Below are positions 13,911 to 22,563 of a DNA stretch of 23,308 nt, in pieces. This DNA comes from Campylobacteraceae bacterium (GTDB taxonomy: Bacteria > Campylobacterota > Campylobacteria > Campylobacterales > Campylobacteraceae). A model generated the notes under the pieces. It saw nothing but the letters and a program-made list of their open reading frames with translations, did not search any database and was not told where the DNA came from. The stretch is from the NCBI GenBank assembly GCA_031276365.1, contig JAISNG010000001.1:1-23308 (forward strand), in the 5' to 3' direction. Position 1 is the stretch's first letter. Each line of letters opens with the position of its first letter. The position numbers and the translations under genes are program-made.

Positions 13911-14227
13911 TTATAAGCCTTTAAACTTTTATCAATCCATTTCAGATATTCATCCGACCCGCATGCAATCTTTACCGCTATGATTTGTGGCACTTCGTAT
14001 GCGTGAAGGGATTTTATGCACTCTTCAACTTTTTTGTAATTTTTTACTTTTGTCTTTATCCGAATCTCTATTTCATTCTCTCTACAAATGCGCCCTTGCC
14101 ACTTATAACTTGAAAAAATACTTGCAAAACTAACGCATGCGGCTAAATTTTTCTCCAGTAGTTCATCTGCAATCTTTTGCGCGGATTTTTCATCTGAAGT
14201 TGTCGTAAAAATCATAATATAACTCAT
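13907..14227 (-). CDS. cutA: CutA1-family divalent-cation tolerance protein
   Basis: 106 residues with the CutA1 signature: IMIFTTTSDEKSAQKIADELLEKNLAACVSF, then SYKWQGRICRENEIEIRIKTK and a C-terminal YEVPQIIAVKIACGSDEYLKWI. CutA1 is a small, very stable trimer with a ferredoxin-like fold; a role in copper tolerance was proposed in E. coli but the general function is unsettled. It begins within the argB stop (ATGA) and ends within the thrC start (ATGA), so it is produced together with arginine, threonine and KDO biosynthetic enzymes. Nothing else in the window concerns metal resistance. Confidence 0.93.
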   Translation of the reverse strand: MSYIMIFTTTSDEKSAQKIADELLEKNLAACVSFASIFSSYKWQGRICRENEIEIRIKTKVKNYKKVEECIKSLHAYEVPQIIAVKIACGSDEYLKWIDKSLKAYK

Positions 14228-15075
14228 TGTTTTATAATAGTCCCTATGCCTTCATTTGTGAAAAGCTCCAAAAGTATGGAGTGTTCTATGCGTCCGTCAA
14301 TGATATGGGCATTTTCTACACCGCCGCTTATCGCTTCCAAACATGCGTCGATTTTGGGAATCATCCCGCCGCTTATCGTGTCGTTTTCTTTCAAAACTTC
14401 AATATCTTCGGGGGTTAGTTTTGACAAAAGTTTGCCCTCTTTATCCAAAACACCCAAAGTATCGGTCAAAAATATCACCTTTTTTGCCTGCACACTGAGT
14501 GCGATTTTGCTTGCGGCTAAATCGGCGTTTATATTGTATCCAGGATGCGAAGAGTCATCGCCGGATGCGATAGGAGCAACAACAGGGATAAATTTTTCAT
14601 CAATCAAATCATTCAAAACGCTCTCATTTATCTCTGTTATCTGACCAACAAGTCCATATTTTCCGTCATCAATCGCTCTTGCTTTCATGAAGTTGGCATC
14701 TTTTCCTGTTATGCCGATAGCTTTTGCTCCGTGATGATTTAAAAGGGTCGTAATCTCTTTATTGACATTTCCGCTCAAAACCATCTCTACAACTTCCATG
14801 ACTTTTTCATCTGTTACGCGAAGTCCATCCACAAAATCGCTTTTGATGCCAAGCTTGTCCAAGATGAAATTTATGCTTTTTCCGCCTCCATGAACTATGA
14901 TGATGCGAATACCCACAAGATACAAAAGCACGATATCCTGCGCAAATTTCTCTTTCAAATCCGCATTTATCTGCGCCGCACCGCCGTATTTTATGACTAT
15001 GGTTTTGTTTCTGAATTTTTTAATGTATGGAAGCGCATCAAGGAGGATTTGCGCTTTTTGAATTTTCGTCTGCAA
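14224..15075 (-). CDS. argB: Acetylglutamate kinase
   Basis: 283 residues. It phosphorylates N-acetyl-L-glutamate, the second step of arginine synthesis. Key segments are IKYGGAA (28-34, phosphate-binding lysine), VHGGGKSINFIL (61 on), LVGQITEIN, YNINADLAASKIA (180-192) and ISGGMIPKIDACLEAI with K241. The start is TTG: no ATG or GTG fits, and GAAGGAA lies 7 bases before it. The N-terminal helix of about 20 residues is consistent with arginine-inhibited hexameric forms, but this is inference. It heads the four-gene operon. A possible -10 (complement of 15107-15114) lies about 35 bases upstream. Confidence 0.95.
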   Translation of the reverse strand: MQTKIQKAQILLDALPYIKKFRNKTIVIKYGGAAQINADLKEKFAQDIVLLYLVGIRIIIVHGGGKSINFILDKLGIKSDFVDGLRVTDEKVMEVVEMVLSGNVNKEITTLLNHHGAKAIGITGKDANFMKARAIDDGKYGLVGQITEINESVLNDLIDEKFIPVVAPIASGDDSSHPGYNINADLAASKIALSVQAKKVIFLTDTLGVLDKEGKLLSKLTPEDIEVLKENDTISGGMIPKIDACLEAISGGVENAHIIDGRIEHSILLELFTNEGIGTIIKQ

Positions 15076-15252
15076 GATTTTTCCTTCAAAAATAGATAAG
15101 CGCTAATTTTATCAAATAAAGAGATAAATTGCGGTTAAAATCGGCTGTTATGACTACTTTTAATTTTTGTTATATTCGTACAAACGATACAATGTCAGTC
15201 GTTATTGTGAGGTCAGGGTCTCAAAAAGCAAACAAGTTACTTTTTGAGTAAA

Positions 15253-15376
15253 GAATGTGGGTATCCAAAAGAAAAACTAATATCAAATATAAAAATTAAA
15301 GAAAAAAATAAATTGCAATAATTATAAAAATGGCAAATTATTTTTGAAATTTAGCTTTTTTTGGATACCCGCATTC
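15253..15376. repeat. MITE-like element with near-perfect terminal inverted repeats
   Basis: GAATGTGGGTATCCAAAA begins the left arm (15253-15270) and the complement of TTTTGGATACCCGCATTC ends the right arm (to 15376), with one mismatch in 18. The roughly 85-base core is AT-rich and non-coding. The same arm sequence bounds other AT-rich cores in the window, for example about 784-15904 bases 15784-15904. No target-site duplication is evident. Confidence 0.6.
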
Positions 15377-15661
15377 CTTATGATGAAATTCCTGCAGAAA
15401 GCTATCACTTGCGTGTGAATGACGAAAAGGGACAAAGATAACAAGATGGACGGAATGCGGAAATAACGGAGTGTGCATGCTTGTCTTGCTTTTCTTGCAA
15501 AAACATACGTGAATAACAGAAAAATGGGCGCAGAATGGCGGAGGGCAAATGTTCATTTGCTTTTAGTATGTCGAAGCTATCTCGCATCCAACTCTTGTCA
15601 AATCTGTAGGCGAATATTCATTTACTTTCATGTATGTACTTCTCTTGTCGTTCGGTCGCGT

Positions 15662-15741
15662 GAATAACAACCTCTTTCGCCATACTAAAACTTGCCTGTA
15701 ATTTTGTTTTGTGTAATCATCAAGGAATAACAACCTCTTTC
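15662..15741. repeat. Direct repeat of 17 bases, 63 bases apart
   Basis: GAATAACAACCTCTTTC occurs at 15662-15678 and 15725-15741, each followed by related sequence (CATACTAAAAC and CATATCAAAAC parts). An inverted relative is found near 882-899. It belongs to the same dispersed repeat family. Confidence 0.65.
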
Positions 15742-15896
15742 ATCATATCAAAACACCGCTTATTCCGTCATACCAGCGCAGGCGGGTATCCAAAAGGAAA
15801 CTTACAAACAAATAGAAGTGTTCATAAATGAGATTGACGTTTTATTGTCTTTTCTTACTTTCTTCTATGATTTTGCTTTTGAGACGGTTTTTTATT

Positions 15897-15949
15897 TGGA
15901 TTCCTGTCTTCCCTCACGATATGTGCTAACTCACGTTCGCTTGTCGTTT
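15897..15949. repeat. Inverted, decayed copy of the 70-bp dispersed repeat
   Basis: Reads as the complement of the 565-634 element: TGGATTCC, CTTCCCTCACGATATG and CACGTTCGCTTGTCGTTT in order, with several substitutions. It shows that the family occurs in both orientations and on both sides of the housekeeping blocks. Confidence 0.7.
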
Positions 15950-16189
15950 ACTTTAGCACAAAACAAGCAAAGCGTTTTTGCAAAGCAAATGTTTTCTCAA
16001 AAGCAATAAATCACTTTTGATACCCCTTGTCGCGGAAATGACGCAAAAGCAACTACATGAACGATAAAAAAAGTTTAATTTTTGCACTCTTTGCCCAAAA
16101 ACTGCCATATTTTTAGTTTGTCGGCAATATCTCACATTGAAAATATTGAGTATCATCAATCCAAATAAACAATTAAGTTCATGCGAAAA

Positions 16190-18424
16190 CTAAAAAGTCC
16201 TTCCCATGGTAAATTCAAAGCTGCTTATCCTATCGCCTGCTTCTTTTTTGATTGGTTTTGCAAATATAAACTGTATCGGTCCCATGGGAGATATCCACTC
16301 CAGCGCCGCTCCTGCCGAAGCGCGTTTTTCATCAAAACTTTTATCGCCTATCATACCGTAATCAAAAAAGAGCGCGCCGCGCATTTTTATCCTCTCCACC
16401 ATCGGAAAGCTAACCTCTACGGAGTTTAAAAATGATATTTTACCACCTGTAAGCGCGCCATCCGCATTTTTGGGCGAAATGGAGTTGCTCTCAAAACCCC
16501 TCAATAAACTTACTCCGCCAAGATAAAGCTTTTCGTTGTAGGGCAGATAACCTCTCTCGTCTATCCAGCCAAACTGCGCTTTGTATCGCAATATCAAATC
16601 ATACCCTATCGTATCCTCAAGTCCGTAAAATGCGGCAAATCTCGTCGTACTTTTCAAAAACTCCTGGTCTCCGCCAAGCCCTGCAAATTCAAAAGCGGTA
16701 CTTGCCGCTATGCCGCGTCTTGGCAAATAGTAATCGTCCGTATCGTTAAATGAAAGACTCGGCGTAATTGAGCTTTTGAGAGCTTTTGCCAGATAACCGC
16801 TTGTATCTTTGCCTATATCATGTCTAAGCGCCGCGCTGATATCGCTCAACTCAGACATTTCGTAAGTATATCTTACGGAAGCGGACATGTAACGTCCCAA
16901 TTTCCGTCCTGAAGTTATATAAAAACCACTTGTCAATTCATCATAATCATAATAGTCATAATCTTTTCTGTAGATGCTGCCGCCCAAACTGTAAACAGAG
17001 TCAAAAATGCGCGGATTCATAACAGAAAGCGAGCCTGAAAGCTCCTTGTCCGAACGCTCAACGTCTATGGAAGTACTTACGCCGCTGCCCAAAAGATTAC
17101 TCTCGGACACATATGCATTTATCAAAAAACCATCGCTTGAGCCGTAGCCTATGCCGCCGCCTATGGTTCCTGTCTGTCTCTCCTTGACCTCCACTATCAA
17201 ATCTATCTCATTTTGCGAAACCCGCTCCTCTTTTATGGTTACGTCCTCAAAATATCCCGTCCGCCTGAGTGCATCGCGCGAATCTCTAAGGTCTGTTCTG
17301 CTGTACAAATCTTTCGGAGCAAGATATATATCACGGCGTATAACTCTGTCTATTGTCGCGGTATTGCCCATAATGCGCACATCTTTGATATAGACTTTAT
17401 CGCCAGGAATGACTTTGTAGATAAGATTGACTGTATTGTTTTGAGCATCTTTGTCTATATCGGGATATACTTTTGCATAGGCATAGCCTTTGTTGGCTAT
17501 CATATCTTCAAGGCTCCTGGCATCTTTTCTTAATTTTGTTATATCAAAAGTATCCTTTTTCTGCAACAGAAAATCGCTTTTTACCTCTTCAATATCAATA
17601 AAACCATCGGGAATATCTATAGCCGTATCGCCTACTTTGTATCTTTCGCCCTCTTCTATTTTGTATTCCAGCTTAGCGTTGTAGTTATCAAACGAAACTC
17701 TCAAAAACGGCGCGCTTACATTTGCATCCAAATAGCCCTCTTTATAGTAAACGTCTCTGATTTTTGAAGTGTCCTGGTCTAATTCAAAAAGATTGACCTT
17801 TCCGTCATTTCTGCCCCACATCCAGCCCATAAATTCGCGTTCTTTGTTTGACACAAAGGGCTCAAAATCACCATAATCCAACTTGTCCGCGCCAAAAACA
17901 TCAACACTTTTGATGATGATATTTTCACCTCTATTGACGATAAATTTCACCTCTATGCTTTGAGCGTTAAGGCGGCTCGTCTCAACATCAACAACTGTAT
18001 CAAAAAAACCTTTCAGCTCATAAAATTTCTTTATCTGCTCTTTAGCGAACTCTATCTTGTCTATGTCGTATATTTCGCCTTTTTTGATATTTGAAAAAGA
18101 GTTAATAGAGTCTTTATCATTGTCGCCGACGCCGTCAATATCAACTTTTGCTATAATTGGCTTTTCTTTTACATAAATCGTGATGATTCCATTATCCTCT
18201 TCAATCCATGCATCTTCAAAATATTGCTGGCGAAAAAGCACTTTCAGCGCGTTGTTAATAGTATCAATATCAATCTGTTGCCCGATTTTCAGCCCCATCA
18301 TATCTAAGGCGGTTTCTTTAGAGAGATACAAAAGCCCTTCAAATTTGATATCAGTTATTTGTTTAGCATAAGAGATATCACTTAAAACAGCAACACATAC
18401 AAGAGAGAATAAAACTTTTTTCAT
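16190..18424 (-). CDS. bamA: Outer-membrane protein assembly factor BamA
   Basis: 744 residues. It inserts beta-barrel proteins into the outer membrane. A signal peptide (MKKVLFSLVCVAVLSDISYA) precedes five POTRA-like repeats over about 21-410, recognisable by recurring segments such as IKFEGLLYLSKETAL, VDIDGVGDND, VDVFGADKL and VRIMGNTATIDRVIRRDI. The 16-strand barrel begins around RQTGTIGGGIGYGSSDGF (about 416) and includes LGGVSLLRGFESNSI, the loop-6 motif (LRGF in place of the usual VRGF/Y), and GPIQFIFAKPI. The protein ends FEFTMGRTF with the C-terminal aromatic residue expected of barrel proteins. I placed the start at the ATG before the signal peptide, not the in-frame codon 51 bases upstream. 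It diverges from tyrA, as in Campylobacter. Confidence 0.95.
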   Translation of the reverse strand: MKKVLFSLVCVAVLSDISYAKQITDIKFEGLLYLSKETALDMMGLKIGQQIDIDTINNALKVLFRQQYFEDAWIEEDNGIITIYVKEKPIIAKVDIDGVGDNDKDSINSFSNIKKGEIYDIDKIEFAKEQIKKFYELKGFFDTVVDVETSRLNAQSIEVKFIVNRGENIIIKSVDVFGADKLDYGDFEPFVSNKEREFMGWMWGRNDGKVNLFELDQDTSKIRDVYYKEGYLDANVSAPFLRVSFDNYNAKLEYKIEEGERYKVGDTAIDIPDGFIDIEEVKSDFLLQKKDTFDITKLRKDARSLEDMIANKGYAYAKVYPDIDKDAQNNTVNLIYKVIPGDKVYIKDVRIMGNTATIDRVIRRDIYLAPKDLYSRTDLRDSRDALRRTGYFEDVTIKEERVSQNEIDLIVEVKERQTGTIGGGIGYGSSDGFLINAYVSESNLLGSGVSTSIDVERSDKELSGSLSVMNPRIFDSVYSLGGSIYRKDYDYYDYDELTSGFYITSGRKLGRYMSASVRYTYEMSELSDISAALRHDIGKDTSGYLAKALKSSITPSLSFNDTDDYYLPRRGIAASTAFEFAGLGGDQEFLKSTTRFAAFYGLEDTIGYDLILRYKAQFGWIDERGYLPYNEKLYLGGVSLLRGFESNSISPKNADGALTGGKISFLNSVEVSFPMVERIKMRGALFFDYGMIGDKSFDEKRASAGAALEWISPMGPIQFIFAKPIKKEAGDRISSFEFTMGRTF

Positions 18425-18512
18425 CAAATATCCGTTAGAGACAAAATTTACTAAATAAAGTCGGAATAATACCATTTTAATAATAAATATTCAAAATTTG
18501 CGAGGATATAAA
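18425..18512. promoter_or_regulatory. Divergent bamA/tyrA promoter region
   Basis: The 88-bp gap must carry promoters for both genes. On the minus strand TATTAT (complement of 18463-18468) is a good -10 for bamA. On the plus strand, AT-rich sequence with TAATAAT and AATAAATAT lies 30-50 bases before tyrA. The two promoters would overlap, so expression of the genes may interfere. Boxes are assigned by eye. Confidence 0.4.
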
Positions 18513-19340
18513 GTGACGGCTGGGATTATTGGGCTTGGACTTATCGGCGGTTCAATGGGGCTGGCGCTGCAAAATACAAAGCTTGTCGGAAAGGTATTGG
18601 GGCTTGACAATAACGTAGCTCACTGTGAAGAGGCGCTGAAATTAGGACTTGTACATGAGATAGTAAATTTTGAAGATATAAAAAAGTGCGATGTGATATT
18701 TTTGGCAACACCTGTGGAAGCCATCATTACGATAATGCAAAATCTCACAGATATCGGTGCAGATACTACTTTGATAGATTTGGGCAGTACAAAAGAGGAG
18801 ATAGTAAAAAATGCACCCGAATCTCTGCGCAAAAATTTCATACCTGCTCACCCGATGACAGGTACGGAAAGATTTGGTCCGAGCGCGGCATTTGCGACAT
18901 TATACAACGGCGGCGTGGTTGTAATATGCAAAAGTAAAGAGATAGAAGATATTCATCTCACGCGCGCGGTGCAGATATTTTCGCATATCGGTATGAAGAT
19001 ATTTTTCATGAGTCCCAAAGAACACGACTCGCACACGTCGTATATTTCGCACATGCCGCATGCTTTAAGTTATGCTTTGGCAAACAGTGTTATGCGTCAG
19101 GAAGACCCGAAAAGTATTCTTATTTTGGCAGGCGGCGGTTTTCGCGATATGAGCCGCGTGGCTAAAAGTTCGCCCGTAATGTGGAGTAATGTATTTAAAC
19201 AAAACCGCGAAAATGTTCTCGGAGCTATAAAAAATTTTCAAACAGAGCTTGAAAAGTGCCGTATTATGGTAGAAGAACAAAAGTGGAACGAGCTTGAAGA
19301 GTGGATGAAAAACGCCACTACACTGCATAAGATTTTATAG
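18513..19340 (+). CDS. tyrA: Prephenate dehydrogenase
   Basis: 275 residues. It oxidatively decarboxylates prephenate to 4-hydroxyphenylpyruvate in tyrosine synthesis. The NAD-binding Rossmann loop is G7-L-G-L-I-G12-G-S at the very N-terminus. AHPMTGTERFGPSAAF (about 112-127) carries the catalytic-region histidine, and EHDSHTSYISHMPHALSYAL is the typical dimerisation/active-site helix. No chorismate mutase or ACT domain is fused. I use the GTG start because GAGGAT lies 7 bases before it and the Rossmann strand follows at once; a TTG five codons upstream would add an N-terminal extension and sits on top of the binding site. Confidence 0.93.
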   Translation: MTAGIIGLGLIGGSMGLALQNTKLVGKVLGLDNNVAHCEEALKLGLVHEIVNFEDIKKCDVIFLATPVEAIITIMQNLTDIGADTTLIDLGSTKEEIVKNAPESLRKNFIPAHPMTGTERFGPSAAFATLYNGGVVVICKSKEIEDIHLTRAVQIFSHIGMKIFFMSPKEHDSHTSYISHMPHALSYALANSVMRQEDPKSILILAGGGFRDMSRVAKSSPVMWSNVFKQNRENVLGAIKNFQTELEKCRIMVEEQKWNELEEWMKNATTLHKIL

Positions 19341-19374
19341 TGTCTATTTAATATGCCAAATGTAAAAATTTTGC

Positions 19375-19380
19375 TATACT
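19375..19380 (+). promoter_or_regulatory. Possible -10 element before dgkA
   Basis: TTGCTATACT contains TATACT, five of six matches to TATAAT, 30 bases before the dgkA ATG. No clear -35 is seen. It would let dgkA be expressed apart from tyrA. Confidence 0.4.
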
Positions 19381-19409
19381 TTATGTAAAATTTTTCAGGT
19401 GGTGATGTA

Positions 19410-19775
19410 ATGAAAACAGGGGACAGCGGTATAAAACGCATACTTAAGGCATTTATCTACTCAAGCGAGGGATTTTGGGAGAGCATAAAAAGCGAAGCGG
19501 CATTTAGACAAGAGCTGTTATTGTGCGCCTTGCTGCTTGTCGTGGCTTTGCTGTTGCCCGTTTCCGTCGTTGAAAAACTCTTTTTAATCAGTACGCTTTT
19601 TCTGGTGCTTTTGATGGAGCTTGTAAATACGGCAATAGAGGCGGTCGTGGACAGGATTTCGGATAAAATCCATCCGTTATCCAAAAAAGCAAAAGATGTG
19701 GGGAGTCTGCTTGTTCTGCTCTCTTTCATATATTTAGGCATAGTCTGGATAGCTGTTATATACGGAATTCTTTAA
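19410..19775 (+). CDS. dgkA: Diacylglycerol kinase, small trimeric membrane type
   Basis: 121 residues, the same length as E. coli DgkA. It phosphorylates diacylglycerol to phosphatidic acid in the inner membrane, recycling lipid released by envelope glycan synthesis. Conserved signatures are SEAAFRQEL (28-36), MELVNTAIEAVVDRI (69-83) with E70, N73 and E77 corresponding to the catalytic and metal-binding residues, and HPLSKKAKDVGSLLVLL (88-104). Three membrane helices are apparent: about 36-52, 57-75 and 97-119. AGGTGG precedes the ATG. Its TAA stop overlaps the convergent sensor-kinase stop by four bases (TTAA). Confidence 0.95.
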   Translation: MKTGDSGIKRILKAFIYSSEGFWESIKSEAAFRQELLLCALLLVVALLLPVSVVEKLFLISTLFLVLLMELVNTAIEAVVDRISDKIHPLSKKAKDVGSLLVLLSFIYLGIVWIAVIYGIL

Positions 19776-21169
19776 CTCTCTTCCGAAATTTTCAGCAGTT
19801 CAAATGAAAATTCCGAGCCTTCATTCAGCTTGCTTTTGATTTTTAATTCAAGCGCGTGCATTTTGAGTATATACGATACAAATGTAAGTCCAAGCCCCAA
19901 AGAGTTATCCCAGCTCCTACCATCTACGCGGTAAAATTTGTCCGTGATTTTGCCGATTTCTTCTTCGGCTATCCCGATGCCGTTGTCAATCACGCTGAAA
20001 ATCCTGTCTTTTAGCTTTACATGCACGACGCCTTCAGAGTACTTCAAGGCATTTCCGATAAGGTTTATTATGACTATCTCCATCATTTGAACGTCTGCCT
20101 TGACCATCGTCGTTTCACCATCGTACTCTACAACTCTTGAAGGCTCTGATATGCCAAATGACGATACGACCTCCTTTGCCAGCATGTCAAAGTCAAATTC
20201 GCTGACTTGCAACGGCAAATCGGCGCTTTCAAGCTTGACCGCCAAAGAGAGCCTGTCTATCATCTCCGAAATCTTTCGGCTGTTTTTCTCTATCTTCTCC
20301 AAAAACTTTTTTCTTATCGCGGCATCTATATTTTCATCTTCGTTCAGTGTCTGCGCATATCCTATTACGGAGGCTATCGGGTTTTTAAATTCATGGCTTA
20401 TAGCAGAAATAATATCGCTTTTTTGGCGGCTCATGAGTTTTATTTTAGCTGTGTATTTTCGCTTTTGTTTTGCTCTTTTTTCAAGTCTTTTTCCAAGTTT
20501 TTTAAGATAAACTCCAATTTCAATAAACTCTCTTGCAAAGCCAAAATGAAACTCCCTTTTGTAATCTTTATTGGCAAGCGCATCAAATGCGGCGTTTAGC
20601 GTCATGACTTCGTTTCTTATGTTTTTGCTAAATCTGTTTATCCAAAAAAAGCCTATAAATAACACTGATGCAAAAATTACAACAATGCTTGTCCATATGA
20701 GATAAAAGCTCTTCATAACAAGATTAAGCGGCGTGGTAACGCGTACAAAATAGAAAGTCTCTCCGATTTTTACCCTGCTTGCCACATTTAAAAAATCCTC
20801 TTTAAGAGTGTGCGAATATCTAACTGCCGTGCCGTATTCCTTGAGGCGCGCCTGCATTATCTCAAGCCTGTTGTTGTGATTTTCCATCACCTCTAGTTCC
20901 GCAGCGCTGTCGGCTAAAACCATGCCGTCGTCTCCAAAAAGCGTTACGCGCATACCAGAACTTTTGCCAGCTTCTTTGACATAATCATCAAGGTCGCTTT
21001 TGTAAATGATGGATGATTTGATGATATTAAGCGTAGTTTTTAAGAGATTTTCATATCTATCCAACTCCATCTGTTTGCAGAAAAAATAGCTCGCTGTGCC
21101 GAATATGCAGACCAAAACAGCTATCATCAAAGTCAACTGTTTTGCTATATACTGATGAAGTCTTAACAT
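19772..21169 (-). CDS. Membrane sensor histidine kinase, PhoR/PhosS-like by context
   Basis: 465 residues. An N-terminal membrane helix (about 11-31) and a second (about 155-177) bracket a periplasmic sensor region of roughly 120 residues, followed by a HAMP-like linker and a basic coiled region. The phosphoacceptor is H259 in SAISHEFKNPIASVIGYAQ. ATP-binding motifs are intact: N-box INLIGNALKYSEG (368-380), G1 IDNGIGIAEEE (394-404), F-box KFYRVD, G2 GLGLTF (425-430). The ATG overlaps the end of the response-regulator gene by 7 bases; an in-frame codon 21 bases upstream lies deeper in that gene and is less likely. Linkage to phoU suggests phosphate sensing, but the sensor domain itself does not prove this. 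Confidence 0.9.
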   Translation of the reverse strand: MLRLHQYIAKQLTLMIAVLVCIFGTASYFFCKQMELDRYENLLKTTLNIIKSSIIYKSDLDDYVKEAGKSSGMRVTLFGDDGMVLADSAAELEVMENHNNRLEIMQARLKEYGTAVRYSHTLKEDFLNVASRVKIGETFYFVRVTTPLNLVMKSFYLIWTSIVVIFASVLFIGFFWINRFSKNIRNEVMTLNAAFDALANKDYKREFHFGFAREFIEIGVYLKKLGKRLEKRAKQKRKYTAKIKLMSRQKSDIISAISHEFKNPIASVIGYAQTLNEDENIDAAIRKKFLEKIEKNSRKISEMIDRLSLAVKLESADLPLQVSEFDFDMLAKEVVSSFGISEPSRVVEYDGETTMVKADVQMMEIVIINLIGNALKYSEGVVHVKLKDRIFSVIDNGIGIAEEEIGKITDKFYRVDGRSWDNSLGLGLTFVSYILKMHALELKIKSKLNEGSEFSFELLKISEES

Positions 21170-21831
21170 AATATATAACCAACTCCCCATATGGGTTTGA
21201 TATATTTTTTATCCTTTTTGGGATCAATCTTTTTGCAAAGCCTGCTTACGGCTACATTTACCGTTTTTTCTTGAAAAACCTCATCGTTTTGCCAAATCTT
21301 CTCCAGTAAAAAATCGCGGTTTAAGACGCTGTTTTTATTCTGTATAAAAAGGCTCAAAAGGTCAAATTCAAGCTTCGTAAGGTCGGCTTTTTCATCATTT
21401 ACAAAAGCTTCACGCGACTCCAAATCCAGCAAAATATCCTTAAATGAGAGCTTTTTTGCCTCATGTTTGGTTCTATTGATAAGAGCTTTGACGCGCAAAA
21501 TAAGCTCTTGCATGTTAAATGGCTTTTTGAGATAATCATCGCCGCCGCGCAAAAATCCCTCTTCAACTTCATTATCCTTATCTTTTGCCGTTACAAAAAT
21601 GACTGGAATATTCACTCCTTTTTTGCGCAGATACTCTACAAATTCGCTTCCTTCGCTCTCTTTTAAATTTCTGTCCACTATCATAAGGGCGCACTGCTCT
21701 TCGCCCAAAAACTTCTCTACATTTTTTACGGATAAAAATCCCACGGCGTCAAATTCGGCTTTATTTAGATGAAACTCCATCAACTCCAACAAATCTTGTT
21801 CATCTTCTATAATAACTATGGTATCTTTCAT
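21163..21831 (-). CDS. Response regulator, OmpR/PhoB family
   Basis: 222 residues. The receiver domain (1-120) has the acidic pair E9-D10, phosphorylation site D53 in MIVDRNLKES, T81 in FVTAKD, and K103 in LKKPF. The winged-helix DNA-binding domain (about 125-222) shows LTKLEFDLLSLFIQNKNSVLNR and the recognition-helix region EKTVNVAVSRLCKKI, ending in WGVGYIL, as in PhoB-type regulators. The ATG follows AGGGG; an upstream in-frame start would run into phoU. It is 7 bases after phoU and overlaps its kinase partner. Likely targets include its own operon through the direct repeat at 22547-22563. Confidence 0.92.
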   Translation of the reverse strand: MKDTIVIIEDEQDLLELMEFHLNKAEFDAVGFLSVKNVEKFLGEEQCALMIVDRNLKESEGSEFVEYLRKKGVNIPVIFVTAKDKDNEVEEGFLRGGDDYLKKPFNMQELILRVKALINRTKHEAKKLSFKDILLDLESREAFVNDEKADLTKLEFDLLSLFIQNKNSVLNRDFLLEKIWQNDEVFQEKTVNVAVSRLCKKIDPKKDKKYIKPIWGVGYILC

Positions 21832-21838
21832 AAAACCC

Positions 21839-22501
21839 CTAATACAACTTAAGTTCTCCGCCGCTTTTAACATATAAAACGAGTTTTGCTATAGCAACGG
21901 ATCTATCCGCCATCTTCTCAAGTTTTCTCATCGTGCTTAAAATCTGTATATGGCTTGCACCAAAATCCAGCTCCCTTCCAAGCGCACCAAGTATATTTTT
22001 TTCCAAAATAGCATACAAATCGTCGCTTTTACTCTCTTCCACTTTTACTTTTCTATACGCGTCTTCGCCGTCGTCATCTCTGTCTATCATACCAATTGAG
22101 GCAGTTACTGCGCTGATTGAGGATTTGTAAAGCTGCAGAGCATACTCTTTAAATATATGAAAATATCCGGCGTCGGCTATATGAACCGCCATATTTTTCG
22201 CAAAACCTCTCATATTATCCGTAATCCTTACAAGCTCATTCGTAATTTTAAGATACGATACAAGTTCGCGCAAGTCTTTGGCTTCCGCACCAAAAAGCGC
22301 TAAAGATGTTATTATATCATTATCAATGGCGTTAGCGTTAGCTTCTATGTTTTTGAGTATATTTTTGGCATTTTCAAACTCTTTTGATTCAAACTTTTTA
22401 AGACCCTCAAAAATCACCCCTCCCGCATCAATAATGACAAACCCCAACTGCCCGATATCGTCTCTAATTTTATCAAGCTTCTCTTCGTTTCGTGAAAGCA
22501 T
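21839..22501 (-). CDS. phoU: PhoU-domain phosphate signalling protein
   Basis: 220 residues, all helical in appearance, with two PhoU three-helix repeats. LVRITDNMRGFAKNMAVHI (about 90-108) corresponds to the conserved metal-binding E/D-x-x-x-D-type motif of repeat one, and LEKMADRSVAIAKLVLYVKSG near the end to that of repeat two. PhoU links the phosphate importer to the PhoR-PhoB kinase pair, restraining the kinase when phosphate is plentiful. Here it is the first gene of phoU - regulator - kinase, and no pst transporter gene is in the window. AAGGAT precedes the ATG. Confidence 0.9.
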   Translation of the reverse strand: MLSRNEEKLDKIRDDIGQLGFVIIDAGGVIFEGLKKFESKEFENAKNILKNIEANANAIDNDIITSLALFGAEAKDLRELVSYLKITNELVRITDNMRGFAKNMAVHIADAGYFHIFKEYALQLYKSSISAVTASIGMIDRDDDGEDAYRKVKVEESKSDDLYAILEKNILGALGRELDFGASHIQILSTMRKLEKMADRSVAIAKLVLYVKSGGELKLY

Positions 22502-22529
22502 AAAAATATCCTTTTAAGATTAAATGAAA

Positions 22530-22563
22530 ATATGCTACTAAAAAATCATTACCAAAGCATTAC
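22530..22563 (-). promoter_or_regulatory. Pho-box-like direct repeat and promoter upstream of phoU
   Basis: On the minus strand GTAATG occurs twice (complements of 22558-22563 and 22547-22552) with an 11-base period, the geometry of PhoB-type operators. CATATT, a possible -10, follows about 11 bases downstream, so the repeat takes the place of the -35. Only one pair is present and the match to a published Pho box was not tested. Confidence 0.45.

Larger units (their letters stand above)
15115..16189. other. Gene-free, repeat-rich intergenic stretch between argB and bamA
   Basis: About 1.1 kb with no supported gene; open frames are short, overlap repeats and lack binding sites. It holds a MITE-like element (15253-15376), TATCC/GGATA dyads at 15766-15793, a duplicated AATAACAACCTCTTTC block, a partial element at 15644-15660 and an inverted copy of the 70-bp repeat at 15897-15949. 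The last 200 bases before the bamA stop are plain AT-rich sequence. Confidence 0.7.

Noticed and set aside
15338..16159. Several open frames of 60-72 codons between argB and bamA
   Set aside because: They overlap repeat elements on both strands, lack binding sites and show no conserved motif.
16181..16429. Plus-strand open frame at the bamA 3' end
   Set aside because: It is antisense to the conserved C-terminal barrel of bamA.
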